Of a stretch of 64,000 nt of DNA, positions 44,354-53,143 are shown piece after piece (position 1 is the stretch's first letter; each line of letters opens with the position of its first letter). Both the position numbers and the translations under genes were made by a program. The notes beneath the pieces are model-generated. The model was not told the origin of the DNA, searched no databases, and saw only the letters and a program-made list of their open reading frames with translations. This DNA comes from Castellaniella sp049651205 (GTDB taxonomy: Bacteria > Pseudomonadota > Gammaproteobacteria > Burkholderiales > Burkholderiaceae_B): contig NZ_JBASBR010000007.1 of the NCBI RefSeq assembly GCF_049651205.1, positions 543,388-607,387 of the forward strand. Reading direction: 5' to 3'.

Positions 44354-45608
44354 CAAAAAACTCCAACGCCCGGCGCAATTCGGGTGCCTGACGGGCAAAA
44401 TCTGCCAAGGCAACGCCATTGCGGGATGCCTCCCAGGCTTGGCGCAAGCTGGCGACTCCGGCAACCGGACCATCAGGGTGCGCCAGAATGCCGCCCCCGG
44501 ACATAAACAGCAGATCCTCGCCAGCTGCCTGATAGGTAACCGGCACAGTTCCAGCCCACTGCCCGGAGGAGAACGCCGGCATGACCACATCATCTTGCCC
44601 CGGCGCCAGCGGCGTCAGGCAGGCCCGCGCGGATTCAACGACTTCATCATCGGTCTGGGCGAATTTCCCCTGCAAGCCGTGCACATGCATATGGTCGACC
44701 CCGGCCAGACGCCACAGCGTCTGGTAGGCCTGAAACGAAATGCCCAGCAGTGAATGGCGCGACATCGCGCCAAAGCCATTGCGGTGGCCATGGATGGCCA
44801 GCGGCGTAGAGCGGCGCAGGCTTTGTACGGCGGAAAACCCACAACTATTGAGGCTGACCATGACGCAAGACCCACCCTCGCGATGCACCAGATCAGCATG
44901 GCGGCGCATGGCATCCAGCTCGTCACTGATATTGAAGGCCATCATGACATTGCGGCCACTGCGTTCGCGGTAACTGCGCACCGCTGCCATCACGGCCGGG
45001 ATGCGCTGCGCCAACGGCGCATGTACAGGATCAGTGCTGATTTCATCATCCTTGATGAAATCCACCCCCGCCTCACACAAAGTTGTCACCAGCGCCGCCG
45101 TCTCTTGTACCGACAACCCCACATTCGGCTTAATGATGGTGCCAATCAGTGCCCCATGGGTTACGCCCGTAGCGGCCCGCGTACCGCGCACCCCATGAGA
45201 AGGAAAATCAAATTGCGCCCGATAGGCGGCCGGTACCTGCAAGGTATCAAGCCGCATGCCGGTGACTTCGCCCAAGTCGTACAGATTGCCAGCAACCGTC
45301 GCCGCCAGCGTCGGCAGGTTGGCCCCAACATTGGCCACCGGAAACTGAATCCGCACTCTGGCCCGCGTCCAGGGGCCCGCTACCTGCTTGCGCGTCAAAA
45401 AGGCATTGGGCAAAGCCGGCTGCGATGCCTGGTCGATCACCTGCACATCCAGGACTTCGGCCCGTGCACGACTGCGCAGCTCGTCGGTTTCGCCCGCCAC
45501 CCGAGCAAAGGTACCGCAGGATTGCTCGCCCGCCATGACCTGCGCCACCTGTTCGACATCCAGCGGAGTCTCGATCAGGTACTCCGCCTGGTAATGATCA
45601 TCACTCAT
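44343..45608 (-). CDS. RuBisCO-like protein (RLP), probable 3-oxo sugar-acid phosphate decarboxylase/transcarboxylase
   Basis: The 421-residue protein has the RuBisCO large-subunit fold signature: GTIIKPNVGLS (Lys160 equals RuBisCO Lys175, but Asn162 replaces Lys177), GVDFIKDDEISTDP (Lys186 is the carbamylated lysine, with Asp188 and Glu189 as magnesium ligands), AIHGHRNGFGAMSRH, HGLQGKFAQTDDE (loop 6 Lys315) and FMSGGGILAHPDGP. Loss of one substrate lysine shows it is not a carbon-fixing RuBisCO. RLPs paired with DUF1537 kinases (OiaX, OiaT in isoapionate catabolism) cleave the carboxylate from a 3-oxo-4-phosphate intermediate. The start at 45608 is 7 bp after the VOC gene. The overlap with the kinase gene implies coupled synthesis. 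Confidence 0.9.
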   Translation of the reverse strand: MSDDHYQAEYLIETPLDVEQVAQVMAGEQSCGTFARVAGETDELRSRARAEVLDVQVIDQASQPALPNAFLTRKQVAGPWTRARVRIQFPVANVGANLPTLAATVAGNLYDLGEVTGMRLDTLQVPAAYRAQFDFPSHGVRGTRAATGVTHGALIGTIIKPNVGLSVQETAALVTTLCEAGVDFIKDDEISTDPVHAPLAQRIPAVMAAVRSYRERSGRNVMMAFNISDELDAMRRHADLVHREGGSCVMVSLNSCGFSAVQSLRRSTPLAIHGHRNGFGAMSRHSLLGISFQAYQTLWRLAGVDHMHVHGLQGKFAQTDDEVVESARACLTPLAPGQDDVVMPAFSSGQWAGTVPVTYQAAGEDLLFMSGGGILAHPDGPVAGVASLRQAWEASRNGVALADFARQAPELRRALEFFGGR

Positions 45609-45615
45609 GGCAGGC

Positions 45616-46155
45616 TCACAGCGTGTTCAGATCTGGAAACGGCCTGACCGGATCACTGCCGTCCCAACCATCGGCCGCCTGGCGGATCAGATCGAACAGC
45701 GTGCCCTTGGGCCCCAGAACCTCGGACAGCTCAATGACCGTGCCCGGATGATATTCCGTATCGAAATAGATAAAGCGCCCGTTCTCACCGACTTCGCCGC
45801 CCATCACCGGCTTGAAGCCTTGGCCCAGCAGGCGTGCCAGATCCGCATCGTACTGGCGCGTCCAGTAGGCAACATGCTGCAGGCCCTCGTTTCCCGCCTG
45901 CTGGAAATCCCGGTACATGGACGGCACCTCGTTGCGCGTCTGGATCAGCTCGACCTGGACATCACCGGAATTGGCCAAGGCCACCGAATTATGAGGCTCA
46001 TACGACTGCCCTCGATACTGGTAGTTCCGGATTGGCACCTTGGGGTTGTAGTACCAGGGCCCTACGCCCAGGGTGCGGCTCCAGTAGTCCATGGCCGCCT
46101 TGATGTCCTTGACGACATAACCCAGTTGGCGGATCTCTCCAAAAAAGCGACTCAT
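45616..46155 (-). CDS. VOC (vicinal oxygen chelate) superfamily protein
   Basis: The 179-residue protein has two beta-alpha-beta-beta-beta modules: IRQLGYVVKDIKAAMDYWSR ... VQVELIQTRNEVPSMYRDF, and GLQHVAYWTRQYDADLARL ... FIYFDTEYHPGTVIELSEV. Candidate metal ligands are His in LQHVAYW, Glu in VQVELIQ and Glu in TVIELSE. The layout resembles methylmalonyl-CoA epimerase and glyoxalase-like enzymes. It lies between the TRAP transporter and the RuBisCO-like gene, 7 bp from the latter, so it should act in the same pathway, perhaps as an epimerase or isomerase. That role is an inference. Confidence 0.82.
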   Translation of the reverse strand: MSRFFGEIRQLGYVVKDIKAAMDYWSRTLGVGPWYYNPKVPIRNYQYRGQSYEPHNSVALANSGDVQVELIQTRNEVPSMYRDFQQAGNEGLQHVAYWTRQYDADLARLLGQGFKPVMGGEVGENGRFIYFDTEYHPGTVIELSEVLGPKGTLFDLIRQAADGWDGSDPVRPFPDLNTL

Positions 46156-46199
46156 TACTCATACTCCTATTCATCTATGCATCTATTCATGCATTCCGT

Positions 46200-47480
46200 T
46201 CAACGAATGAACAGACTCGGAAACCAGGTAGATACCGCCGGCACCAGCGTGACAACCAGCAGCGACAACACCAGCGGAATGAAAAACGGCAAGGCCCCCG
46301 CAATCACGCGATGCAAAGGCAGGCGTGCCATGATGCTGACCATGTAGAGGCTCATGCCCACGGGCGGGGTCAACAGGCCGATCATCAGGTTCAGCACCAC
46401 AACCACCCCCAGTTGGACGGGGTCAACCCCGGCAGCCAGCAGCGCCGGCGTCAGGATCGGCGCCAGAATCAGGATGGCGGCGATGGATTCCATGAACATG
46501 CCCACCACCAACAGCAGCACATTGACGATCATCAGCAGCACAAAGGGACTGCTGGACAGGCTCAGGAAAAATTCCGTCGCCAGCATGGGTACCTGATCGA
46601 TCGTCAGCACCCAGGCAAACAGGGCAGCCGCGCCAACAATAAACAGCACACTGGCCGTCGCCCGGACTGTCTCCCGGGCGGCATTCCAGACCCCGCGCGG
46701 CGTCAACTCTCGATAGACGACAAAGCCCAGGAACAAGGCGTAAAACACCGTTACGCCTGCAACCTCGGTTGGCCCAAACAAGCCACTGACCAGCCCACCG
46801 ATCAGCACCAGCGGCGCGCACAGCGCAGGGAATGCCACCAGCGCCTGGCGCAGCAGCGCACGCGCATTGACGACAATGGTGTCGCGCGGCAAGTTCTGGC
46901 GTTTGGCCATCACTGCGATCTGCACCATCAGCAGAGCCGTGATGATCAGCCCCGGCACAACCCCGGCCAGCAGCAGTTTTACGGCGGATACCTCGGCTGC
47001 CGAGGCGAAAATGATCAGCGGAATACTGGGTGGGAATATCGGCCCAATCGTGGCTGCCGCCATGGTGATGCCCGCCGCGAACTCGGGCTTGTAGCCCTGT
47101 TCGCGCATCAGGCGCATCTGCGTGCCGCCCAACGCCCCGATATCGGCCAGCGCAGCCCCCGACATGCCTGAAAAGATCAGGCTGGTCAGCACCGACACGT
47201 GCCCCAGACCACCCCGGATACGCCCGACCAGCATGCGCACCAATGTGAACAGGCGATCTGTAATACCAGAGGCATTGAACAGGCAGGCCGCGAAAATGAA
47301 CATCGGCACCGCCAGCAAAGGCGTGGAATCCAGCGCATTGACCATGCGCTGCGCCAGCACAGACAGCGGCAGATCAAACCACCACAGCACAATGCCGGCC
47401 GACATCCCCATGGCCACGGCAATGGGCACCCCCATCAACATGATCACCAAAAAAAGAATCAGAATGGTCAAGCTCATCAT
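46200..47480 (-). CDS. dctM: TRAP transporter large permease (DctM)
   Basis: The 426-residue protein has about twelve membrane helices and DctM features: the MLMGVPIAVAMGMSAG start, FSGMSGAALADIGALGGTQM, AAATIGPIFPPSIPLIIFA, and NLMIGLLTPPVGMSLYMVS. It forms the sodium-driven transport channel with DctQ, whose gene it overlaps by 4 bp (ATGA), and receives a sugar acid from DctP. Confidence 0.94.
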   Translation of the reverse strand: MMSLTILILFLVIMLMGVPIAVAMGMSAGIVLWWFDLPLSVLAQRMVNALDSTPLLAVPMFIFAACLFNASGITDRLFTLVRMLVGRIRGGLGHVSVLTSLIFSGMSGAALADIGALGGTQMRLMREQGYKPEFAAGITMAAATIGPIFPPSIPLIIFASAAEVSAVKLLLAGVVPGLIITALLMVQIAVMAKRQNLPRDTIVVNARALLRQALVAFPALCAPLVLIGGLVSGLFGPTEVAGVTVFYALFLGFVVYRELTPRGVWNAARETVRATASVLFIVGAAALFAWVLTIDQVPMLATEFFLSLSSSPFVLLMIVNVLLLVVGMFMESIAAILILAPILTPALLAAGVDPVQLGVVVVLNLMIGLLTPPVGMSLYMVSIMARLPLHRVIAGALPFFIPLVLSLLVVTLVPAVSTWFPSLFIR

Positions 47481-48019
47481 GACGGCTGCTCCGATTGATC
47501 GGCAGTGCTCTCAGCAGGCCAGATGATGTGGATCAGACGCTGGATGGCCACCAGGGTGAACAACAACATCCCGACCACCACCGGCAGATAGAACAACAGG
47601 TTGGGCATGCGCAAGGCCGGCGTCGAAAACTTGCCTGCCTTCATCAAAAACATATAACTGCCATACAGAAACAAACCGCAAAATCCCAGCACGATGATCT
47701 CGTTGATCACGGCCAGCGCCCTGCCTGCCCGCCCATGCAGCCGCGCACTGATGATGTCCACGGCAATATGGCCGTTTTGCAGCAACAACAGCGGTATGGC
47801 CAGATAGACCACGCCCAGGCCCCCGTACCTGGCCAGCTCATCGGCCCATGGCAGGCCCACCTGCCAGACATTGCGGGCCACAACCTGCAACACAACCAGG
47901 GATGTGGTCAGCAACAGCATCACAATGGCCAGCCGCTCAAATCCTCGGCAAAGGCACGGCAGCAGCGATACAAGACGGCCCGGCGGCGGGCCGCCTGGGT
48001 TGATCGGGGTGGAAGACAT
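47477..48019 (-). CDS. dctQ: TRAP transporter small permease (DctQ)
   Basis: The start at ATG 48019 (MSSTPINPGG) has AGGAG at a suitable distance; ATG 48064 is a longer option. The 180-residue protein has four membrane helices with the DctQ motif VGLPWADELARYGGLGVVYLA. It pairs with DctM, whose start overlaps its stop. Confidence 0.9.
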   Translation of the reverse strand: MSSTPINPGGPPPGRLVSLLPCLCRGFERLAIVMLLLTTSLVVLQVVARNVWQVGLPWADELARYGGLGVVYLAIPLLLLQNGHIAVDIISARLHGRAGRALAVINEIIVLGFCGLFLYGSYMFLMKAGKFSTPALRMPNLLFYLPVVVGMLLFTLVAIQRLIHIIWPAESTADQSEQPS

Positions 48020-48091
48020 GATGGGGGCACTCCTGCCACACCCTGAGAACGGGTGTGGCGTCAAAGAACTGGGAGACGGTAAACGCCAGAC

Positions 48092-49105
48092 TTACTTGAT
48101 GGCAGCAATCTGCTGATAGAGCTCGCCAAATTTCTTGCCGAACCGTTCTTGCACCAGTGCATGTGCCCGATCCTGAAACGCCTTCAGATCCAGGCCGTCT
48201 TCCGGGCCAATCACCTTCATGCCCAGTTCTTTCAGCTTTTCAAGCTGTGTGGTTTCCTGAGACAGCACCATTTCAGTGGCCTTGGCGCGCGTTTCTTCCG
48301 CTGCGCGGCTAAAGGCATCGCGCTGCGCATCACTGAGCTTTTTCCAGGTACGGTCGTTCATGATGATGAGTTCGGGGTTGGTGATATGCCCGGTGCGGAT
48401 CAGGTACGACTGAGACTCATAGAGCTTGTTGGACAACACCACGTCCACCGGGTTTTCCTGGCCGGATACCTGTCCGGTGGCCAGTGCGGTCGGCACCTCC
48501 GACCAATCCACCGGTACCGGCACAGCCCCCAAGGCTTCGACAGCCGTCATGTAAATGGGAAACGGCAAAGACCGGATCTTGACACCCGCCAGATCCGCCG
48601 GCCCGTAAACAGCCTTATTGGTGGTCAGCTCACGCGTCCCGAAATCGTAGGCGTACAAGACACGCACACCCGCTGAATCCATCAAGCCTTGGTTCAGGCT
48701 CTTCATCACGGGCGAATTAATGTCTGTCACCTTCATCAGGTGATCGACATTTCGATACAGATAAGGGGTATCCAGGGCAGCCACCGGCTCGTACAAAGCG
48801 CCGATACCACCCGCCGTATTGTGCGACAAGGCAATCACCCCGGTTGAGGTGGCCTCGGCCAATTCCTGCAATTTGCCCAACTGAGAAGACGGGTACACCT
48901 GAATGGCGACCTCGCCATGGGTGTATTCCTTGACCTTATCGGCAAACATTTGCGCCTGCAGGCCGGCCACACTGCTGGGGGAATTCATGTGCCCGTAGCG
49001 CAGGGTCAGGGGTGCTGCCGAGGCAGGGCCAGCGGCCAGGCCGAGGCTGGACAAAAGGATTGCCCCGATCAGACCCCGGCGCAGCAAAAGAGAAGCTGGT
49101 TTCAT
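48092..49105 (-). CDS. dctP: TRAP transporter solute-binding protein (DctP)
   Basis: The 337-residue protein has a Sec signal peptide (residues 1-30, cleavage near ASA-APL) and a DctP fold: LRYGHMNSPSSVAGLQAQMF, GKLQELAEATSTGVIALSHN, LAGVKIRSLPFPIYMTAVEA (the substrate-carboxylate arginine of the KIR motif), and VSGQENPVDVVLSNKLYESQ. The ligand is an organic acid, probably the sugar acid degraded by the kinase/RLP pair downstream. It is divergent from the LacI regulator. Confidence 0.93.
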   Translation of the reverse strand: MKPASLLLRRGLIGAILLSSLGLAAGPASAAPLTLRYGHMNSPSSVAGLQAQMFADKVKEYTHGEVAIQVYPSSQLGKLQELAEATSTGVIALSHNTAGGIGALYEPVAALDTPYLYRNVDHLMKVTDINSPVMKSLNQGLMDSAGVRVLYAYDFGTRELTTNKAVYGPADLAGVKIRSLPFPIYMTAVEALGAVPVPVDWSEVPTALATGQVSGQENPVDVVLSNKLYESQSYLIRTGHITNPELIIMNDRTWKKLSDAQRDAFSRAAEETRAKATEMVLSQETTQLEKLKELGMKVIGPEDGLDLKAFQDRAHALVQERFGKKFGELYQQIAAIK

Positions 49106-49189
49106 ATGATGTCTCCGTGATTGAATTTGATGTGAAGATTCTTTTGCCTTCTTGTAAGGCTTAAGTGTTCAATATATGATGTCCAGGGT

Positions 49190-49208
49190 CAATCACAATA
49201 TTTGATTG
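49190..49208. promoter_or_regulatory. Palindromic operator upstream of lacI-type regulator and dctP
   Basis: CAATCA-caatatt-TGATTG is a perfect 6+7+6 inverted repeat ending 14 bp before the regulator start and 84 bp before dctP. Its position suits autoregulation and repression of the TRAP/RLP operon by the adjacent LacI protein. Confidence 0.6.
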
Positions 49209-49222
49209 CTTTTGATGTAAAT

Positions 49223-50269
49223 ATGGATCAACCATCATCTTCCAGCCGGCGCCCCGGCATCCGCGACATCGCCCAGGCGGCCGGGGTCTCCACCGCCACG
49301 GTAGACCGTGTACTGAACCAGCGTCCCGGCGTGCGGGCCGCCACTGTGCAGGCCGTTTTCAAGGCCGCCGCCGATCTGCGCTACCTGCCGCAGGCGGATG
49401 TGTACCGGGCGCTGCAGCCCCAGCCCATGCGCCTGCTGTTTTTGCTGCCGGCCGGCACCAACCGCTATCTGAATATGCTGGGAGATTACGCCGGCGCTGC
49501 GCACGACCACACCGACCCGTTCAACGTGCATTGCCGCAGCCGTTTCGTCGAGGGTTTCGACCCCCATATTCTGGCCGAAGCCCTGCTGCGGGAAGGCAAA
49601 CGCGCCGACGGCATCGCCTTCATGGCCCTGGAGCACCCCGTGGTGCGCGAAGCCGTCAATCAGCTGGCCGACCGAGGCGTGCGCACCATCACGCTGATCT
49701 CCGATCTGTCCAGATCCGCCCGCGCAGCCTACGTGGGGCTGGACAATCGGGCAGCGGGCCGCAGCGCAGGCCTGCTGATGGGGCGCTTCATCGGCCCGCG
49801 CCCGGGGCGCGTCGCCATGATTGCCGGCAGCCGCCACTATCGTGGCCACGAAGAACGCGAAATGGGCTTCCAAGATGTGCTGTACGAGAAATTTCCCTCT
49901 CTGCAGGTGGTTGGCCTGAAAGAAGGCCACGACGACGCGGCCACCAACTACCGCCAGACCCGCCAGCTGCTGGATCAATATTCAGATCTGGCCGGTATCT
50001 ACAACATCGGCGGCGCGTCCGACGGTGTGGGCAAAGCTCTGAAAGACGCCCGCAGAGACCAGGACATCGTCTTCATCGGCCACGGCCTGACCCCCGACAC
50101 CCGCAGCCTGCTGATTGACGGCACCATGGATGCCCTGCTGAACCAGAACCTGCAATCCACCATCCTGTCGGCCGTGCGCATCTTTGCCAATACCCGCGCG
50201 GGGCGCGAACCCATGGCGGGCATCGAGCCCATGCAAATCAGCGTAGTGTTTAGCGAAAACCTGCCCTAG
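49223..50269 (+). CDS. LacI-family transcriptional regulator
   Basis: The 348-residue protein from ATG 49223 starts with the LacI helix-turn-helix and hinge (GIRDIAQAAGVSTATVDRVL and NQRPGVRAATVQAVFKAAAD). The periplasmic-binding-like effector domain follows (RLLFLLPAGTNRYLNMLGDY, GLDNRAAGRSAGLLMGRFIG, LDQYSDLAGIYNIGGASDGV). It sits divergent from dctP-dctQ-dctM-VOC-RLP-kinase and is the natural regulator of that operon, with a sugar-acid derivative as inducer. Confidence 0.92.
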   Translation: MDQPSSSSRRPGIRDIAQAAGVSTATVDRVLNQRPGVRAATVQAVFKAAADLRYLPQADVYRALQPQPMRLLFLLPAGTNRYLNMLGDYAGAAHDHTDPFNVHCRSRFVEGFDPHILAEALLREGKRADGIAFMALEHPVVREAVNQLADRGVRTITLISDLSRSARAAYVGLDNRAAGRSAGLLMGRFIGPRPGRVAMIAGSRHYRGHEEREMGFQDVLYEKFPSLQVVGLKEGHDDAATNYRQTRQLLDQYSDLAGIYNIGGASDGVGKALKDARRDQDIVFIGHGLTPDTRSLLIDGTMDALLNQNLQSTILSAVRIFANTRAGREPMAGIEPMQISVVFSENLP

Positions 50270-50315
50270 ATCTCCCGGCTGGCTCCCACCGTCAATCCCC
50301 CAGACTGCAATTCCA

Positions 50316-50774
50316 TCACTGGCGCAACCGCAGCACCTTCTGCAACAATTGGTCCAGCACGCTGGCAAAGGCGCGCCTGTCTGCCTGGCTGAAAGCCGCC
50401 GGCCCGCCTGTATCGACGCCTGCGCTGCGCAACTCCTCCATCATGTCGCGCATCGTCAGCCGCTCGCTGATGGTATCGGCGGTATAGCGCTCGCCGCGGG
50501 GACTAAGCACCAGCGCCCCCTTGCACAGGGCCTCGCTGGCCAAAGGGATATCCGCGGTAATGACCAGATCGCCGGTGCAGGCATGTTCGACGATATAGTT
50601 GTCTGCCACATCGAACCCTTTTGGCACCTGGATAGCCCGGATAAAAGGCGACGGCGGCGTGCGCAGCATCTGGTTGGCCACCAATGTAAGTGGTTGCTGC
50701 ACGCGCTGCGCCGCCCGATACAGGATGTCTTTGATCACCATCGGGCACGCATCGGCATCCACCCATATATGCAT
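50316..50774 (-). CDS. YaiI/YqxD family protein (DUF188)
   Basis: The 152-residue protein begins MHIWVDADACPMVIKDILYR and has VPKGFDVADNYIVEHACTGD and DLVITADIPLASEAL, the conserved acidic motifs of the YaiI/YqxD family, a PIN-domain-related fold of unknown function. The last 40 residues (GVDTGGPAAFSQADRRAFAS) match the family's C-terminus. It ends 3 bp after a small basic-protein gene, so the two are likely cotranscribed. Confidence 0.9.
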   Translation of the reverse strand: MHIWVDADACPMVIKDILYRAAQRVQQPLTLVANQMLRTPPSPFIRAIQVPKGFDVADNYIVEHACTGDLVITADIPLASEALCKGALVLSPRGERYTADTISERLTMRDMMEELRSAGVDTGGPAAFSQADRRAFASVLDQLLQKVLRLRQ

Positions 50775-50777
50775 GGG

Positions 50778-51044
50778 CTAATCCTTCAGCGCATCGGCCA
50801 GCAAGGTATTGACCAACTCGCTGACGCTGACGCCATCGGCCTGTGCCTTGGCCTGCAAGGCCGCAATCAGCGGCTGGTGCAGCTTGACGGGAAAGGACAC
50901 CAGACCCGCTGCCTGATCCAGGCGCCGCTGCTCGCGACGATCCACAGCGGGTGCAGCGCCCGCATAGCGGCTGGGCGGGATGGCAGCATTGAGCTTGCCC
51001 ATCAGTTTCAGGGCTTGTTGCTTGTCTAGATCAGTCTTTTTCAT
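50778..51044 (-). CDS. Small protein, ribbon-helix-helix-like C-terminus
   Basis: An 88-residue protein from ATG 51044 (MKKTDLDKQQALKL); a start at 51092 would add 16 residues. The C-terminal part, FPVKLHQPLIAALQAKAQAD and GVSVSELVNTLLADALKD, has the look of a ribbon-helix-helix DNA-binding fold: a short strand then two helices. It lies directly upstream of the yaiI-type gene on the same strand. No toxin partner is visible. Confidence 0.6.
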   Translation of the reverse strand: MKKTDLDKQQALKLMGKLNAAIPPSRYAGAAPAVDRREQRRLDQAAGLVSFPVKLHQPLIAALQAKAQADGVSVSELVNTLLADALKD

Positions 51045-51312
51045 GGAGCGCTCGGTGCTGAGTCTGTTGGTGGCAATCTCGCCAGGCCGCATGTTAGTGG
51101 ATATTGGAGTAGGCGGCCTATTTTAGGCTTGGACTTGCTTATTATTCTGCGTTATCAGGGCCCACTGGACGGACGATCCAGCACGGCAACTGCCGCTCAG
51201 AGCAATGGTGAGGCATTACAATTGAGTGCTTACCCGAACTGATCATTGCGACGCTGGACTCAAAAGAGCGGCTGCCAGTTGGGTTTCTATCAGACTGATG
51301 GGGTTAGCCTGT

Positions 51313-52167
51313 ATGCCAGAAATCAGAGCGGTATGGGCCAGGTATCCGGCGCTGGTTTTCTGGTGCCTGACACTATTGTTACTTGCACCCGCGGATAGCA
51401 TCCGCGCGGCAGCCAACGATGTGGTCTTCCCGGCGCAGGTGCAGCAGGGGGCGATGGTGATCGGCAAGGTGCCCCCAAAAAGCCAGGTAAGCTACGAGGG
51501 GCGCACGCTCGCCGTCACCAACTATGGCACCGTCGTGTTCGGTGTTGCGGCCGATGCATCCGGCCCTCTCCACCTGCGCGTGAGCCCACCCGGCGGTGCT
51601 GCCCTGTCCGTGGATCTGTCTGTACAGCCGCGCGACTGGCCGGTCGAGCGGGTTAGCGGGCTGCCACCCAAGACTGTCTCGCCGCCACCGAAGATTGCGG
51701 CCCGGATTCGCCGGGAGCAAGCCAGGGTGGCCGAGGCACGTACGACCAGCGATTCCGGGACAGGTTTTGCCGAGGCCTTCATCTGGCCAGTGCACGGCCG
51801 TGTTTCAGGGCGCTTCGGTAGCCGGCGTATCTATAACGGGATTCCTGGTGCCCCACATTCGGGCATGGACATTGCCGTTCCGACCGGCACGCCAGTCAAG
51901 GCACCCGCCAGCGGCCGGGTGGTATTTGCCGATCCCAATCTGTATCTTACCGGCGGCACGGTGCTGATTGACCACGGTTATGGCATCGGCTCAAACTTCC
52001 TGCACCTGTCCCGCCTGGACGTCCACGTGGGTGACACAGTGAGCCAAGGCCAGGTGATTGGGCTGGCTGGCGCAACCGGGCGTGCATCCGGGCCACATCT
52101 GCACTGGGGCATGACCTGGTTTCAGACGCGTATCGATCCCCTGCTGGTGCTGGAGCGCACACAGTGA
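51313..52167 (+). CDS. M23-family (LytM) peptidoglycan peptidase
   Basis: The 284-residue protein from ATG 51313 (MPEIRAVWARYPAL; ATG 51298 is possible) has a signal peptide ending near SIRAA. The C-terminal LytM domain has the zinc motif HSGMDIAVPTGTPVKAPASG (HxxxD) and the catalytic HLHWGM (HxH), with GRFGSRRIYNGIPG before it. All catalytic residues are present, so it should be an active D,D-endopeptidase acting on the periplasmic cell wall rather than a degenerate activator. Confidence 0.92.
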   Translation: MPEIRAVWARYPALVFWCLTLLLLAPADSIRAAANDVVFPAQVQQGAMVIGKVPPKSQVSYEGRTLAVTNYGTVVFGVAADASGPLHLRVSPPGGAALSVDLSVQPRDWPVERVSGLPPKTVSPPPKIAARIRREQARVAEARTTSDSGTGFAEAFIWPVHGRVSGRFGSRRIYNGIPGAPHSGMDIAVPTGTPVKAPASGRVVFADPNLYLTGGTVLIDHGYGIGSNFLHLSRLDVHVGDTVSQGQVIGLAGATGRASGPHLHWGMTWFQTRIDPLLVLERTQ

Positions 52168-52239
52168 CTTTCTGCGTCTACCGGATTTAGGCTGATAAGA
52201 CCCCTCGCTTTCCCATCCCCCATTCAAAGAGGACAATTC

Positions 52240-52917
52240 ATGAAAATTCTGATGATTCTCACTTCGCACGATCAACTGGGTGACACCGGCAAGAAGACGG
52301 GTTTCTGGCTGGAAGAATTCGTCGCGCCTTACTACGTGTTCAAGGACGCTGGCGCGCAGATCACAGTGGCCTCGCCGCAAGGCGGGCAGCCGCCGCTGGA
52401 TCCGAAGAGCGACGATCCGTCGGCGCAGACCGATGCCACTCGCCGTTTCAAGGATGACCCGGCGGCTCAGACCGTACTGACCAGCACGCAGAAACTCAAG
52501 GATGTCTCGGCTGCCGGCTTCGATGCAGTGTTCTATCCGGGCGGCCACGGCCCGCTGTGGGATCTGGCCGAAGACGCCACATCGATCGCGCTGATCGAAG
52601 CCACGTTGGCCGCCGGCAAGCCAGTCGCTGCCGTATGCCACGCACCCGGCGTGCTGCGCCACGTTAAGTTGGCCGATGGTAAACCGCTGGTCCAAGGCAA
52701 GTCGGTCACCGGTTTCACCAATACCGAGGAAGACGCCGTCGGCCTGACCAAAGTGGTGCCGTTTCTGGTGGAAGACATGCTGAAAAAGAACGGCGGCAAT
52801 TACAGCAAAGAGGGTGACTGGCAGCCATACGTGGTCAGCGACGGCCTGCTGATCACCGGTCAGAATCCAGCATCATCCGAGCCCGCCGCCAAGGCGTTGC
52901 TGAAGATGCTGGGCTGA
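52240..52917 (+). CDS. Type 1 glutamine amidotransferase-like protein (DJ-1/PfpI, Hsp31-like)
   Basis: The 225-residue protein reads KILMILTSHDQLGDTGKKTG, then TGFWLEEFVAPYYVFKDAGA, FYPGGHGPLWDLAED and AAVCHAPGVLRHVKL, whose cysteine is the nucleophile elbow. This matches the HchA/YDR533C subgroup of DJ-1 proteins, which act as glyoxalase III or deglycase-like enzymes. The Glu in LEEF is the partner acidic residue. It appears to be monocistronic and is the last ordinary gene before the island boundary. Confidence 0.9.
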   Translation: MKILMILTSHDQLGDTGKKTGFWLEEFVAPYYVFKDAGAQITVASPQGGQPPLDPKSDDPSAQTDATRRFKDDPAAQTVLTSTQKLKDVSAAGFDAVFYPGGHGPLWDLAEDATSIALIEATLAAGKPVAAVCHAPGVLRHVKLADGKPLVQGKSVTGFTNTEEDAVGLTKVVPFLVEDMLKKNGGNYSKEGDWQPYVVSDGLLITGQNPASSEPAAKALLKMLG

Positions 52918-53103
52918 GCAAACCTCGCCAACGATACGATGCTGTCTGCAGCATCGTTGACGCAGATGTTCTCTCTGCTTCGTCGTGTGTATAGGTGGTA
53001 AGCGATGGTTCAACGCTTCCCGAACGTCAGTTCTAGGGACTGTATTTGGCCGCAACCAGCCCGTCCTATACATCACAAAGGAGCTCCTACTAGTTAATAA
53101 AAA

Positions 53104-53135
53104 CCAAAAAATCCCAACCGAAACCGGTTGGGATT
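53104..53135 (-). terminator. Rho-independent terminator beside the tRNA-like fragment
   Basis: AATCCCAACC / GGTTGGGATT (53110-53119 and 53126-53135) forms a perfect 10-bp stem. The A-run at 53098-53110 is a T-run on the minus strand, so this is a strong minus-strand terminator placed 8 bp after the CCA of the tRNA-like fragment. Confidence 0.85.
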
Positions 53136-53143
53136 CTAAAGAC

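Noticed and set aside
44343..45608. A true carbon-fixing RuBisCO large subunit
   Set aside because: The position of Lys177 is Asn, the protein is shorter, and the context is sugar-acid catabolism without phosphoribulokinase.
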